Shown piece by piece: positions 35,190 to 44,528 of a stretch of 64,000 nucleotides of DNA. The notes beneath the pieces are model-generated. The model made no database searches. It was not told the DNA's origin and saw only the letters and a program-made list of their open reading frames with translations. Within the stretch, counting starts at the first letter, position 1, and the number at the start of each line of letters is the position of its first letter. The translations under genes and the position numbers were made by a program. The stretch comes from Methanogenium organophilum (lineage in GTDB: Archaea > Halobacteriota > Methanomicrobia > Methanomicrobiales > Methanomicrobiaceae): assembly GCF_026684035.1 (NCBI RefSeq), contig NZ_CP113361.1:1798001-1862000 (forward strand). Reading direction: 5' to 3'.

Positions 35190-36476
35190 CTATTTCTTCT
35201 CCCATTTCAGGAGTTCTGTCACCGCAGCAAGGGTGGCACCCCGGCGGATCTCCTCTCTGATGCGCCGTTCTGTCTTGTTGACCTCAAGCGCCCGGCGTGC
35301 CACCTCATAGGCACGCTCACGCGGCACGACCACAACGCCTGATTCATCCCCCACAATCCAGTCGCCGGGCCGGACCGTCTGGCTGCAGCAGGTGATGCCT
35401 GCACCAATCTCGCCGAACCCTTTTGGCTCCCCGGCATTGGGCACCACACCTGTTGCAAAGACGGGAAAGCCATATTCCCGGATATCGTCCACGTCACGCA
35501 CCGGCCCATCGATGACAATGCCCGCCACCTTCCGGTTCATCGCCGAGAGGGTCGCAAGTTCGCCCCACGGCGATACCGAGGAGTCCCCGGAGTTGTTTAT
35601 AACAATGACCTCCCCTTCCTTTGCCACATCGATTGACTCCACCGGTTTTGCCCAGTCACCGCCGAAGGTCTGCACAGTAACCGCAGGGCCTGCCATCCGC
35701 ACCCTTCCACAGATAGAGATCACACGTTGCATTGCCCCAGTGCGGTGCATCGCATCGGTCACATTTGGTGCCGAGACCTGTAAAAAGATCTCCCGGATCT
35801 CCTCGTCTTTTGACTGCTTTTTTGGCGGCACAACGGACGGGTCGTTAATTGCGGCCCGTATCTGTGCCGCGGAGCCGGTCACGTCATTAGACCGAACGAT
35901 ATTTCCACCGACAATGACGATTGCAGCCCCTGCCGCCACCGCCTGTGCCGCCGATCGCGCGTCAAGACCGCCTGCCACAGCCACCGGTATCGTTACTTCA
36001 TCAATGATGGCAGAGAGTGTGTCCAGCGAGCTTTTGCCGATCATCTGCTGGTCAATCCCCACGTGGGCGTTGATGATATCAATCCCCAGCGTCTCCAGTT
36101 CACGGGACCGTTCTGCCGGGTTTCCGGTATTGATGAGGTCTGCCATCAGGCGCACCCCGTAGAGGCGTGCCGCCCGCACCGCATCCTGAATGACCGCATC
36201 GTCCGCATCTGCGAGCACACAGACAATGCTTGCACCGGCCTTTGCCGCCATCTCGACTTCGATGGTGCCGGTGTCGGCAATCTTCATGTCGGCAATAATT
36301 TCATTATCCGGGAACGCCTCTCTGAGGCGGCGGACTGCGTCCATGCCGGCACTTTTAATGAGCGGGGTGCCGGCCTCAATCCAGTCGGCACCGCCTGCAA
36401 CCGCCTCCTGAGCGATTGGCACTGCACGGCCGGCCTCCTGAATATCAAGAGCGACCTGCAGATGGGGAGAATTCAT
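35190..36476 (-). CDS. 3-hexulose-6-phosphate synthase fused to RraA-like domain
   Basis: A 428-residue two-domain protein. Residues 1-210 form an orotidine-decarboxylase-like barrel ([59 protein letters not shown]-like), the pattern of 3-hexulose-6-phosphate synthase. Residues 230-428 form an RraA/HMG-aldolase-like domain ([52 protein letters not shown]). In archaea the first activity, run in reverse, makes ribulose 5-phosphate and formaldehyde from hexulose phosphate, replacing the oxidative pentose pathway. The role of the second domain is not settled. ATG 36476 is favoured over 36497 because the barrel begins at [10 protein letters not shown]. Confidence 0.88.
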   Translation of the reverse strand: MNSPHLQVALDIQEAGRAVPIAQEAVAGGADWIEAGTPLIKSAGMDAVRRLREAFPDNEIIADMKIADTGTIEVEMAAKAGASIVCVLADADDAVIQDAVRAARLYGVRLMADLINTGNPAERSRELETLGIDIINAHVGIDQQMIGKSSLDTLSAIIDEVTIPVAVAGGLDARSAAQAVAAGAAIVIVGGNIVRSNDVTGSAAQIRAAINDPSVVPPKKQSKDEEIREIFLQVSAPNVTDAMHRTGAMQRVISICGRVRMAGPAVTVQTFGGDWAKPVESIDVAKEGEVIVINNSGDSSVSPWGELATLSAMNRKVAGIVIDGPVRDVDDIREYGFPVFATGVVPNAGEPKGFGEIGAGITCCSQTVRPGDWIVGDESGVVVVPRERAYEVARRALEVNKTERRIREEIRRGATLAAVTELLKWEKK

Positions 36477-36542
36477 ATCAGATTCTTGGGAATGCAAAAA
36501 AATTAAAGATTTGGTATTTTTTTGGTGGGGAGAGGTGAGACC

Positions 36543-37055
36543 TTAGTCCTGGAAGGTCTCTTTGAACGTGACATCGTCAAACGACTTCTTCTGCGGCGGC
36601 ACCATACGCTCTCCGATGGCCGGATATCCGGCAGGAATGAGCGATACAAGGGTGTACTCCGGCGGTACGTTCATCAGCTTGCGCACTTCTTCGTTGTAGT
36701 CCATCTTGTCTCCTGCAACCCAGCAGGAGGACACACCATATGCCCAGAGACCAAGGATTAGGTTCTGTGTGGCCGCGCTGCAATCTTCCACATAAAATTT
36801 CTCATCCCGGAGGCCGAAGATGGCGAAACAGATGGGGGCGCCTGCAATAAATTTGCCGTGGCTTGCCAGTTCACCCAGTTTCTCCAGGGTCTCTTTGGTT
36901 TCGGTGAAACCGAAGAGCCATGGCTGACCGTTTCTGGCGGTCGGTGCCAGACGTGCACATTCCATTGCCTGCTCGATTACTTCCAGAGGGACGGGCTCAT
37001 CCTTGTAGTTCCGGATACTGCGCCGGCCCTTGATGATGGTTGTTCCAAGATTCAT
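36543..37055 (-). CDS. Nitroreductase-family flavoprotein
   Basis: A 170-residue FMN enzyme. Family features are the N-terminal RRSIRNYKDEPVP, RLAPTARNGQPW for FMN phosphate binding, and DCSAATQNLILGLWAYGVSSCW, the helix that binds the flavin. It reduces nitro compounds or other electron acceptors, or it may be a cofactor-processing paralogue; the physiological substrate is unknown. The start lies 67 bases after the end of the TraB gene region on the minus strand, and it precedes the HPS-RraA gene with a 67-base gap. Confidence 0.88.
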   Translation of the reverse strand: MNLGTTIIKGRRSIRNYKDEPVPLEVIEQAMECARLAPTARNGQPWLFGFTETKETLEKLGELASHGKFIAGAPICFAIFGLRDEKFYVEDCSAATQNLILGLWAYGVSSCWVAGDKMDYNEEVRKLMNVPPEYTLVSLIPAGYPAIGERMVPPQKKSFDDVTFKETFQD

Positions 37056-37103
37056 ATCCTAGTTTCAGTCATAACCAATATATGCTTCGCGAAAATGTCC
37101 GCA

Positions 37104-38312
37104 TCAGAAGGGCAGAATGCCCCCCAGAAATGCCATCAGGTTGGTCAGTCCCGCACTGAGAATCTCCCTCGGGTCGATACCGAGGATGGGCATGATAAAG
37201 ATGATGTAGACAAACGTCCCGATGATGCTCCCGATGTTTGCAAGTGCGGCGACAAGGACCACTTTGAAAAGCGGGTTCTTCCGCATAACCTCCAGATCGT
37301 CTGCTTCAGCTATACGGCTGAAGTCCGAGGCCGACGGGCGACGGATCTTTGCTTCTGTGATCGCGGCAAACCACCCGGCTGCCATGAAGGGGTTGAGTGA
37401 CGTCATCCATGCGACCGCAAAAGCGGTCAGTGCCGAGAAGGGATGTCCTCCGGCGGCAAAGACCCCGATTGCCGCAAGAATACCGTTTATCAGCACCCAC
37501 CAGATCATCGCAGAGAGGAGCACATCAAGCCCCGCACCGGAGAATGCGATGAGAATAAGGAAAAAGACAAAGATGACAAGGATAAAGAACCCGATAAACT
37601 TCGCCCACGGGAAGGTCTTCGGTGTTTCGGTAAGGCTTGCCTTGGTGGGCAGTGTCTCCGGATGCTCCAGATACCGGGCGATACCTTCCTGGTGACCTGC
37701 GCCGACCACGGCAAGAACACGGTCGTATCCCCTGCCAAGGTCGTGGATGGCATGGGCGAGATAGGCATCGCGCTCATCAATGAGTGCAGCGGCTCCTTTT
37801 GGCGCAAACCGGCGGAATTCGTCCATCGCAGCCGATATCATGTCCTGATCGGTCATTGAGTCGATGTCTATCTCTTCGCCTGCCTTCCCTGCGCCTGCCA
37901 CCGAACCCACGAGGGTGTATACCATCTTTAGTTTCTCGAAAAGAGGCATCAGGTTCCAGAACCTGCTGAAGGTGATATGGATGTCGCGATCTGCAAGCGC
38001 TATGGGGATGCCGCGTTCTTCTGCCAGTTCAACGGCTGCCATCATCTCTGCACCGGGTGAAACGCCGGTCTCTTTACCGATACGGCGCTGGACATAGGCA
38101 AGCAGCCACTGGGCAAGGATGGCGGAGAAGTTCCCGCCCTTCAGGACAGCATCTACAGATGGGGGCTCTGCTTCCCCTTTCAGCACCATCAGGCGGCCCC
38201 GATCCAGTTCGACTGCCACAATCTGCGGTTCAAAGGAGTCGACGGCTTCTGTTACTTCATCGACGCTCTTCTGCGAGACGTGTGCCGTCCCGATTATTTT
38301 TATTTCACCCAA
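37104..38312 (-). CDS. TraB/PrgY-family membrane protein
   Basis: A 402-residue protein. The soluble N-terminal TraB domain (GTAHVSQKSVDEV, IVAVELDRGRL, DRDIHITFSRFW, DERDAYLAHAI, VLAVVGAGHQEGI) resembles a metallopeptidase-like fold with His and Glu residues, followed by six or so membrane helices (WAKFIGFFILVIFVFFLIL onward). Members include the Enterococcus pheromone shutdown protein. Starts at TTG 38312 inside the end of the YkgJ gene (13-base overlap). Operon order is guaAA, ykgJ-like, traB. Function in archaea unknown. Confidence 0.85.
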   Translation of the reverse strand: MGEIKIIGTAHVSQKSVDEVTEAVDSFEPQIVAVELDRGRLMVLKGEAEPPSVDAVLKGGNFSAILAQWLLAYVQRRIGKETGVSPGAEMMAAVELAEERGIPIALADRDIHITFSRFWNLMPLFEKLKMVYTLVGSVAGAGKAGEEIDIDSMTDQDMISAAMDEFRRFAPKGAAALIDERDAYLAHAIHDLGRGYDRVLAVVGAGHQEGIARYLEHPETLPTKASLTETPKTFPWAKFIGFFILVIFVFFLILIAFSGAGLDVLLSAMIWWVLINGILAAIGVFAAGGHPFSALTAFAVAWMTSLNPFMAAGWFAAITEAKIRRPSASDFSRIAEADDLEVMRKNPLFKVVLVAALANIGSIIGTFVYIIFIMPILGIDPREILSAGLTNLMAFLGGILPF

Positions 38313-38848
38313 ATTCGTTTCACTCCTTCACTGTCCACGACGGCGTGTTCGTTTGGACCAAGCTCCATTGTCATAAATATCTCTCTTGTGCGTTCGGCGT
38401 CTTTCGTCTCTGCGCTGTCACGTCGGATACATTCCTCTGCAAGGGTTTCCGCCTCACTGCATGAAGGTGTATGTCCTGTCCCCGGACATGCATATACGGA
38501 CAGGCTTCCTTCTTCCAGTGCAAACGGGTATGTCCGGCAGATAAGGGGGCGTGCCGGATATATCGTACATCTCTTCTGTTCGTCCAGAAAGATGCAGGCC
38601 TTCTCTGTCCGGCGAAGACACCAGGCGAGGGTAAATTCTCCACCGCCTTCCGCGGGAATCCATTCGGGATATGGCTCTGCAATTTCGTCCCATGCGAGAC
38701 CCGTGTGATCCATAATCGCCCGTATCTCGGGTGCACTTACGAGGACGAGCATGCCGTCATCCTCCCCTCTCGCGCAGCATCCGCCGCACATCAGGCATTG
38801 AAATCCGGTTTTGCGGATTTCTTCGGCGAGATCGTGGACCTTCTCCAT
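38300..38848 (-). CDS. YkgJ-family cysteine cluster protein
   Basis: A 182-residue protein with the eight-cysteine pattern of the YkgJ family, assumed to bind zinc or iron: CLMCGGCCARG near the N-terminus, LAWCLRRT in the middle and ACIFLDEQKRCTIYPARPLICRTYP. It is coupled to TraB (13-base overlap) and follows the glutamine amidotransferase by five bases. Biochemical role unknown. Confidence 0.82.
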   Translation of the reverse strand: MEKVHDLAEEIRKTGFQCLMCGGCCARGEDDGMLVLVSAPEIRAIMDHTGLAWDEIAEPYPEWIPAEGGGEFTLAWCLRRTEKACIFLDEQKRCTIYPARPLICRTYPFALEEGSLSVYACPGTGHTPSCSEAETLAEECIRRDSAETKDAERTREIFMTMELGPNEHAVVDSEGVKRIWVK

Positions 38849-38853
38849 TGGAT

Positions 38854-39414
38854 TCAGGCCCGGTCAAGGGTCAGTGCATTGAAGTTTTCATACACACGGC
38901 TGCCGTCAACAGAATGACTGACTTCCGGGTGCCACTGGATGCCGAAGATGGATTCGCTCTCGTGGGCCATTGCCTCCACACCGCAGATGGGTGATGTGGC
39001 AAGCACCCGGAAGCCTTCCGGCACCTCTGCAACCTCATCACCGTGGGATGCCCAGACAGAGATTGTGTCCGGATATCCGGCGAGGATGGTGTCATGGTCT
39101 GTGATGGTGACTTCGATGCCGCCAAATCCGCCGGATGCACCAGGACGGATGGATCCGCCACGGGCGGTGGATATAATATGTAGGCCGAGGCAGATGCCCA
39201 GAACCGGAAGACCGGTGTCAACGTATGCCGGTGCATTGCCCGCACGGTTGATGTCCGGCCCTCCACCCAGGATGATGCCGCGGCAGGACTCTGCAACCTC
39301 TGCGACAGGCACATCGTTCTTGATCATCTTTGCGTCAATATCGAGGTCCCTGAGCATCCTGAGGATGAGGTGGTTGAACTGGCCAAAGTTATTGACCACA
39401 TATATGGGATGCAT
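38854..39414 (-). CDS. guaAA: GMP synthase glutamine amidotransferase subunit
   Basis: A 186-residue class I amidotransferase supplying ammonia to the separate archaeal GMP synthase subunit B. The nucleophile is the Cys in VLGICLGLH, and the His-Glu pair lies in IQWHPEVSHS. The N-terminus MHPIYVVNNFGQFNHLILR matches archaeal GuaAa, so I use ATG 39414 and not the longer frame to 39468. Subunit B is not in the window. It leads a minus-strand operon with the YkgJ- and TraB-like genes. Confidence 0.9.
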   Translation of the reverse strand: MHPIYVVNNFGQFNHLILRMLRDLDIDAKMIKNDVPVAEVAESCRGIILGGGPDINRAGNAPAYVDTGLPVLGICLGLHIISTARGGSIRPGASGGFGGIEVTITDHDTILAGYPDTISVWASHGDEVAEVPEGFRVLATSPICGVEAMAHESESIFGIQWHPEVSHSVDGSRVYENFNALTLDRA

Positions 39415-39474
39415 TTTATACTGATTTGTTTCACAACGGTATATCTTTTTCAGACGTACGCCGGGCAAAGGTGT

Positions 39475-40422
39475 TCACTCCTGCCGGATTGATGCTGCCA
39501 GTGCTGTTTCAATCATGGCCTCAGAAAATCCACACCGGCGTGCCAGGGCGAGGGCACCACCTGCCCCGAACCCTTCTTTTACCCGATCGATGCAGGCACG
39601 CGATGGTGACTGTCCCTGAACAAACCGGACAGGGACAGGAGCGATAGTCACAGGAATTCCCACATCCTCTGCAATCTGTGCCACATCTGCAGCAGGGTCC
39701 TGCCAGACACGGTCGGTCATTGCACAGGATACCTGGCCCCCTATATCACCTGCGAGGGCGGCAACCGCGAGCATCTGGGTGGCGCCACAGAGGACAGTCT
39801 CTCCGGGAAACCCCCGGAGGAGTCCATACGCTGCGGCCATAACGGGATCTCCCGTCTCCCGGATGAGGGCCGTGCCAGAGAGTGAGGAGATATCCGGACA
39901 GCGTTCCTGAACCCCTTTCCATACTGCTTCTTTGGCGATGACTGTCTCCCCTGCCGCAGACGAACTGACTCTGCCTCTGATCCCGAGGGCCCGGAGGATA
40001 CAAAGTGCGTGTGTCGTCCCGCCGGGAATGCATTCCCCCAGCCAGAGTGTGTGGCAGTCTTCTCCAAGGGTGGCACCGGTTTCCGCGGCGTCCCTGACAA
40101 TTTCCTCAGCATCCGGCACCGACGGGCCTTCACGGGGATCGCCTGCAGGTGTCCGGGAGAGCATGGGGGCAGAAACAGAGAGTTTCTCTGCATATCCGGC
40201 ACGGAAAAAAAAGGGGGAGATGCCGGTGAGTGTGCACATCGCCCGTGTCACCCCGGCCACCGTCAGGCAGGGGGGCAGAGGGCCTGAGCCTGTTACAAAG
40301 GCTGCATCCCGCCCCGGTGTGTGCCAGGTGTCCTCCGGTGTCCTGCCCGCTCCGGAGAGTCCGGGAATGAGGCTCAGGCGGGACGAGCCGAGGAGCACAA
40401 CAACAGCATGCGGAGCGGGCAT
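39475..40422 (-). CDS. CobT-like phosphoribosyltransferase (TIGR00303), paralogue 1
   Basis: A 315-residue protein of the archaeal nicotinate-nucleotide-dimethylbenzimidazole phosphoribosyltransferase-like family. Shared landmarks with its neighbour are LIPGLSGAGRTPE, AGDPREGPSVPDAEEI, LWLGECIPGGTTHALCILRALG, VLCGATQMLAVAALA and EGFGAGGALALA. The enzyme activates the lower cobamide base by transferring ribose phosphate. It follows the second paralogue by eight bases. This copy is more diverged and has shortened loops, so it may act on a different base or be a partner subunit. Confidence 0.78.
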   Translation of the reverse strand: MPAPHAVVVLLGSSRLSLIPGLSGAGRTPEDTWHTPGRDAAFVTGSGPLPPCLTVAGVTRAMCTLTGISPFFFRAGYAEKLSVSAPMLSRTPAGDPREGPSVPDAEEIVRDAAETGATLGEDCHTLWLGECIPGGTTHALCILRALGIRGRVSSSAAGETVIAKEAVWKGVQERCPDISSLSGTALIRETGDPVMAAAYGLLRGFPGETVLCGATQMLAVAALAGDIGGQVSCAMTDRVWQDPAADVAQIAEDVGIPVTIAPVPVRFVQGQSPSRACIDRVKEGFGAGGALALARRCGFSEAMIETALAASIRQE

Positions 40423-40430
40423 ACTCCTAA

Positions 40431-41444
40431 TCAGGAGTAATCCTTCATAAATTCGCGTATCTTTTCCCAGATGGCTGCCTTCGGGTGGCCCATCATGGAC
40501 GCAAGCCAGAGGGCACCTCCGGCACCTGCGCCCTCCTTCACTTCACCGGCACAATAGCGGGCAAGGCCGGGGTGGCCGATATTGCCGAAGTCCGGGTCAA
40601 CGAACCAGGCCGTGGTGCCGATTTCTGCAGCGGTCTTTTCAAATGTGGCATTTTCATCATCCCGGACATAGACCGTGGTGGCAAGTTTCGGGGGGATATG
40701 GCCCAGTGCTTTCACCACTGCTGCAACAGCAAGCATCTGGGTGCCGCCCGCATAGACGAGTGTGCCCGGATATGTTGCAGCGATACCGGCGCAGACTGCC
40801 ATCATCGGGTCACCCGCCGCCCGGACAACGGCAATCGGTTCTGTGATATTTTCGGTTTCAATTCGGCTGGTCACTGCGGCACAGATCTCCTCTTTTACCG
40901 ATGTCGGGTGCGCCACATGGCTGGAGCTGACATTTGCAGTATATCCGAGTGCCCGTAGGACGCAGAGGGCGGTGGTGGTGCCGCCGGGCACACTCTCCCC
41001 TAACAGCAGGAAGTCCGAGTGTTCGCCAAGGAAGGTGCCGAGGGTCTTTCCCCTGAGATAGAGTGCCTCAGCGTCAGGAACGGCATCGCCCTCGCGTGGA
41101 TCTCCGCCACATGCGCCATACACATCAATAGCGGGATAGGTAGGTGGAAAGGCGAGGCCCGCGTTCACCACGAAGGGTTGGAGGCCGCAGAGTTCGGCCA
41201 TGGCACGGGTCAGGGTGGCGGGCGTGGCGCATCCGGTTGGGCTGACCGGCACTACCGGGGCACTGGTAATTTTTCCGTTGACAATAATTTCCCCATCAAG
41301 CGCTGATGTGGCAAGGGTAAGTTCCGGTGTCGGCCCGGCAGCAGAAATGCCCGGCACGGTTGATATTTTTGTGTTTCCGAGTACTATCCCCATCATTGGC
41401 CGGGAAAATGCGAGGTCAGGTTTCTCTGAAATGATGCTCATCAT
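40431..41444 (-). CDS. cobT: CobT-like phosphoribosyltransferase (TIGR00303), paralogue 2
   Basis: A 337-residue archaeal CobT-type enzyme: VLGNTKISTVPGISAAGPTP, GDPREGDAVPDAEALYLRG, LLGESVPGGTTTALCVLRAL, LVYAGGTQMLAVAAV and KEGAGAGGALWLA. Predicted role is conversion of a benzimidazole base and nicotinate mononucleotide to alpha-ribazole phosphate for cobamide assembly. It is divergent from cobS (145-base gap), which performs the later joining step, so this is a cobamide nucleotide-loop locus. It is the closer fit of the two copies to canonical family members by eye. Confidence 0.82.
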   Translation of the reverse strand: MMSIISEKPDLAFSRPMMGIVLGNTKISTVPGISAAGPTPELTLATSALDGEIIVNGKITSAPVVPVSPTGCATPATLTRAMAELCGLQPFVVNAGLAFPPTYPAIDVYGACGGDPREGDAVPDAEALYLRGKTLGTFLGEHSDFLLLGESVPGGTTTALCVLRALGYTANVSSSHVAHPTSVKEEICAAVTSRIETENITEPIAVVRAAGDPMMAVCAGIAATYPGTLVYAGGTQMLAVAAVVKALGHIPPKLATTVYVRDDENATFEKTAAEIGTTAWFVDPDFGNIGHPGLARYCAGEVKEGAGAGGALWLASMMGHPKAAIWEKIREFMKDYS

Positions 41445-41589
41445 GTGAGTATAGGAGGATTGACGATATAATTGTTACAAATTATCCTATTTAAATCAAA
41501 TAAATTTGTTTTCAGGACAAGCCTGCTTTGCTCACCAAAAAAAGATACAAAGGCAATTATAGCCTGATCGTACATTGTTGGAGTAGACG

Positions 41590-42315
41590 ATGATAATCAC
41601 CGAAGCACTCCGTGCGATGCTGCAGTTTACCACGATTCTTCCGATGGGCAGGCATGCCGACTACGATGCATTTGCCCGGCACGCCTATCTCATGCCTCTG
41701 TCCGGGTATCTTGTGGGGGGCATTGCAGGACTTTTTGCCATGCTCTTTGCAGAACCCCGGATTGCGGGTGCCGTTGCGCTTGCTGTCGCCCTGGTCCTGA
41801 CGGGGCTCAATCATTTTGACGGTCTCTGTGATCTGGGGGACGGGATGATGGCGCACGGGAGCCGGGAGAAACGGGTGACGGCACTCACGGATCGCACTCT
41901 CGGTGCGGGCGCCGTCGGCGCGGCGTTGGTCGTTACGCTTCTTGCCTACGCAGGTATCACCTCTGTTGCCTGGATTGCGGGTGCGATCCTAATTGCAGAA
42001 GTAATGGGGAAATTTGCTCAGGTGCTCTTAATCGTTATCGGGCATTCCTTCCATGACGGGATGTTCTCCTATATTCACGGGTTTGCGTGCTGGTGGTTCA
42101 TTCCGCTATCGGGCCTCTTTCTATGCCCCCTCCTGCTCCTGCCGGTCGGTCTCTTCTCAGTAGGGGGTGCGATGGCATCCACACTCCTGACAGTCGGGAT
42201 TCTCCTGGTGGTGACCCGCCAACTCTTCGGCGGAGTAAACGGGGATATCGTTGGCGCCTCCCATGAACTGACCCGTTGCATGGTTCTTCTCTCCCTTGCG
42301 GTAACCGGTTTTTAA
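41590..42315 (+). CDS. cobS: Adenosylcobinamide-GDP ribazoletransferase CobS
   Basis: A 241-residue membrane enzyme joining adenosylcobinamide-GDP and alpha-ribazole in the last step of cobamide synthesis. Signature residues lie in LNHFDGLCDLGDGMMAHG (acid residues binding the metal), VTALTDRTLGAGAVG, and FGGVNGDIVGASHELTR near the C-terminus. Six or seven membrane helices are visible. ATG 41590 follows GGAGTAG. It is divergent from the cobT pair. Confidence 0.93.
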   Translation: MIITEALRAMLQFTTILPMGRHADYDAFARHAYLMPLSGYLVGGIAGLFAMLFAEPRIAGAVALAVALVLTGLNHFDGLCDLGDGMMAHGSREKRVTALTDRTLGAGAVGAALVVTLLAYAGITSVAWIAGAILIAEVMGKFAQVLLIVIGHSFHDGMFSYIHGFACWWFIPLSGLFLCPLLLLPVGLFSVGGAMASTLLTVGILLVVTRQLFGGVNGDIVGASHELTRCMVLLSLAVTGF

Positions 42316-42405
42316 ATGGGTATGCCCGAATTGTACTATCCGTGTGACGGTACGGGTGCGGGCGTGGTGCATATATTACAGGGAAAAATGGGGATTTTGA
42401 TTTAT

Positions 42406-42711
42406 TTAGTAGGAATAGAGTGATTCAAACCCTTTGTTTTTGTCATCACTGCAAAGGAGGGCACTGCCATCCCTGATGAGGGTGTTGAACATCATTTGGG
42501 CGCCCTGAAGGTCTTCATCTCCTCCTGCACCAATTTTCATGTCCTCAATCACTTTCTTCATCGGGTTGGGCATCTCGCGGCGCCCGACGGCAACTCCTTC
42601 ACAGTGGATGCAGAATGCGCACCTGCTGTATACGGACACTTCTCTCTCTTCGGCGCACGTGACCTTCACCATATCGTTCGGGCCTGTTCGGTTAAACGGC
42701 AACGTCTTCAT
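42406..42711 (-). CDS. Conserved small methanogen protein of unknown function
   Basis: About 101 residues from ATG 42711, or 88 from ATG 42672 (MVKVTCAEEREVSVYSRC). The conserved-looking part is VTCAEEREVSVYSRCAFCIHCEG, three cysteines plus CxxC that could bind a metal, followed by GRREMPNPMKKVIEDMKIGAG and a polar tail. A longer frame to 42858 would overlap the promoter of the EF-1alpha gene, so a shorter start is favoured. I do not recognise the family beyond its occurrence pattern style in methanogens. Confidence 0.5.
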   Translation of the reverse strand: MKTLPFNRTGPNDMVKVTCAEEREVSVYSRCAFCIHCEGVAVGRREMPNPMKKVIEDMKIGAGGDEDLQGAQMMFNTLIRDGSALLCSDDKNKGFESLYSY

Positions 42712-42803
42712 CCAAAGATTTAGGTGGAATCCTATGTAATATGAGAGTGTCGATTGGCGAGGTTTTTCCACCGTTATTTCGGTGCTATAATCGCTGAAGA
42801 AAT

Positions 42804-42813
42804 CTTTTATATA
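42804..42813 (+). promoter_or_regulatory. TATA box of the EF-1alpha operon
   Basis: CTTTTATATA, the strongest TATA match in the window, lies about 90 bases before the EF-1alpha ATG, with transcription expected to start near 42838. A purine-rich BRE-like stretch (GAAGAAAT) precedes it. GGAGGT at 42887-42892 is the ribosome binding site. Confidence 0.7.
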
Positions 42814-42901
42814 CCTATCCTTCCTATTAATAATACTCGTATCAAAGCGACCGGGCACAAATTCACCGAGCCCATCCTTACGATTTGGAGGTTATAGAAA
42901 T

Positions 42902-44179
42902 ATGGCAGCTGATAAGCCACACATGAACCTTGCCGTGGTCGGGCACATTGACCACGGGAAGTCAACAACAGTCGGACGACTTCTCTTTGAGACAGGAGCA
43001 GTCCCTGCGCACATCATTGAGAACTACCGAAAGGAAGCAGAGTCAAAGGGTAAGGGCTCATTCGAGTTCGCATGGGTTATGGACAACCTCAAGGAAGAGC
43101 GTGAGCGTGGTATTACCATCGATATCGCACACAAGAGGTTCGACACCGACAAATTCTACTTTACTATTGTAGACTGCCCAGGTCACCGTGACTTTGTTAA
43201 GAACATGATCACCGGTGCATCCCAGGCTGACGCAGCACTCCTCGTTGTTGCAGCACCTGACGGCCCAATGGAGCAGACAAAGGAGCACGTCTTCCTCTCT
43301 CGTACCCTTGGTATTAACCAGCTCATCATCGGCATCAACAAGATGGATGCAGCAAAATACAGCGAAGAGCGCTACAATGAAGTTAAAAAACAGCTCTCTG
43401 ACCTGATCAAGATGGTTGGATACAAGCCTGACGACATTCAGTTCATCCCGATGTCCGCATTCGCTGGTGACAATATCTCTTCCCACTCAGAAAACACTCC
43501 GTGGTACAAGGGAATGACACTGCTCGAGACACTCGACACCCTTGTCGCACCTGAGCTTCCAACATCGCTTCCATTCCGTCTTCCAATCCAGGATGTCTAC
43601 TCCATTTCCGGTATTGGAACCGTCCCTGTCGGACGTGTTGAGACCGGTATCATGAAGAAGGGAATGAAGGTCTCTTTCATGCCCGCAAACAAGGAAGGAG
43701 AAGTCAAGTCCATTGAGATGCACCACGAAGAGCACGATCAGGCACTGCCTGGTGACAACGTCGGGTTCAACGTCCGTGGTATCGGCAAGAACGATATCCG
43801 TCGTGGTGATGTCTGTGGTCCTGCAGATAAGCCCCCGTCAGTTGCAGAGGAATTCGTCGCACAGATTGTGGTTCTCCACCACCCAAGTGCAATCACCGTC
43901 GGATACACACCGGTCTTCCACTGCCACACCACCCAGACTGCATGCACATTCATGGAACTCCAGAAGAAGCTCGACCCGCGCACCGGACAGGTCAAGGAAG
44001 AGAACCCAACCTTCCTCAAGACCGGCGATGCAGCAATTGTCAAGTTCCGTCCTGTTCAGCCCATGGTCATTGAGAAGATCAAAGAGATTCCTCAGCTTGG
44101 TCGTTTCGCAATCCGTGATATGGGATCAACCATTGCAGCAGGCATGTGCATTGAAGTCATTGCCAAAGATATGAGATAA
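42902..44179 (+). CDS. tuf: Translation elongation factor EF-1alpha
   Basis: A 425-residue GTPase delivering aminoacyl-tRNA to the ribosome. G1 is [15 protein letters not shown], the switch I region has [35 protein letters not shown] (G2/G3 in separate parts), and NKMD is G4. Domain II and III segments [16 protein letters not shown] and [17 protein letters not shown] follow. It is cotranscribed with uS10 (32-base gap), the usual archaeal order. A strong promoter and ribosome binding site match its expected high expression; codon use is markedly biased to favoured codons. Confidence 0.98.
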   Translation: MAADKPHMNLAVVGHIDHGKSTTVGRLLFETGAVPAHIIENYRKEAESKGKGSFEFAWVMDNLKEERERGITIDIAHKRFDTDKFYFTIVDCPGHRDFVKNMITGASQADAALLVVAAPDGPMEQTKEHVFLSRTLGINQLIIGINKMDAAKYSEERYNEVKKQLSDLIKMVGYKPDDIQFIPMSAFAGDNISSHSENTPWYKGMTLLETLDTLVAPELPTSLPFRLPIQDVYSISGIGTVPVGRVETGIMKKGMKVSFMPANKEGEVKSIEMHHEEHDQALPGDNVGFNVRGIGKNDIRRGDVCGPADKPPSVAEEFVAQIVVLHHPSAITVGYTPVFHCHTTQTACTFMELQKKLDPRTGQVKEENPTFLKTGDAAIVKFRPVQPMVIEKIKEIPQLGRFAIRDMGSTIAAGMCIEVIAKDMR

Positions 44180-44210
44180 TCTCCTTCTCATACATTTTTG
44201 GTGATACATT

Positions 44211-44519
44211 ATGCAAAAAGCACGAATTCGTCTTTCAGGAACAGACTTTCAGAAAGTTGAGATGGTCTGTGATCGCATTAGAGAAATTGCAGAACGTACC
44301 GGCGTAAACCTCGCAGGTCCAATCCCTCTGCCTACAAAGCGCATGATCGTCCCGATTCGCAAGAGTCCGGACGGTGAGGGAACCGCAACCTGGGATCGCT
44401 GGCAGATGCGTGTGCACAAACGCCTCATCGACCTTGATGCAGATGAGCGTGCACTTCGCCAGCTGATGCGCATTCAGGTGCCAAAAGACATTGGCATTGA
44501 AATCGTTCTGGAGAACTAA
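44211..44519 (+). CDS. rps10: Ribosomal protein uS10
   Basis: A 102-residue small-subunit protein. Diagnostic parts are [39 protein letters not shown] and [19 protein letters not shown] with the C-terminal [13 protein letters not shown]. It binds at the head of the 30S subunit. It follows EF-1alpha in one operon. Confidence 0.98.
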   Translation: MQKARIRLSGTDFQKVEMVCDRIREIAERTGVNLAGPIPLPTKRMIVPIRKSPDGEGTATWDRWQMRVHKRLIDLDADERALRQLMRIQVPKDIGIEIVLEN

Positions 44520-44528
44520 GGGTGCGGC

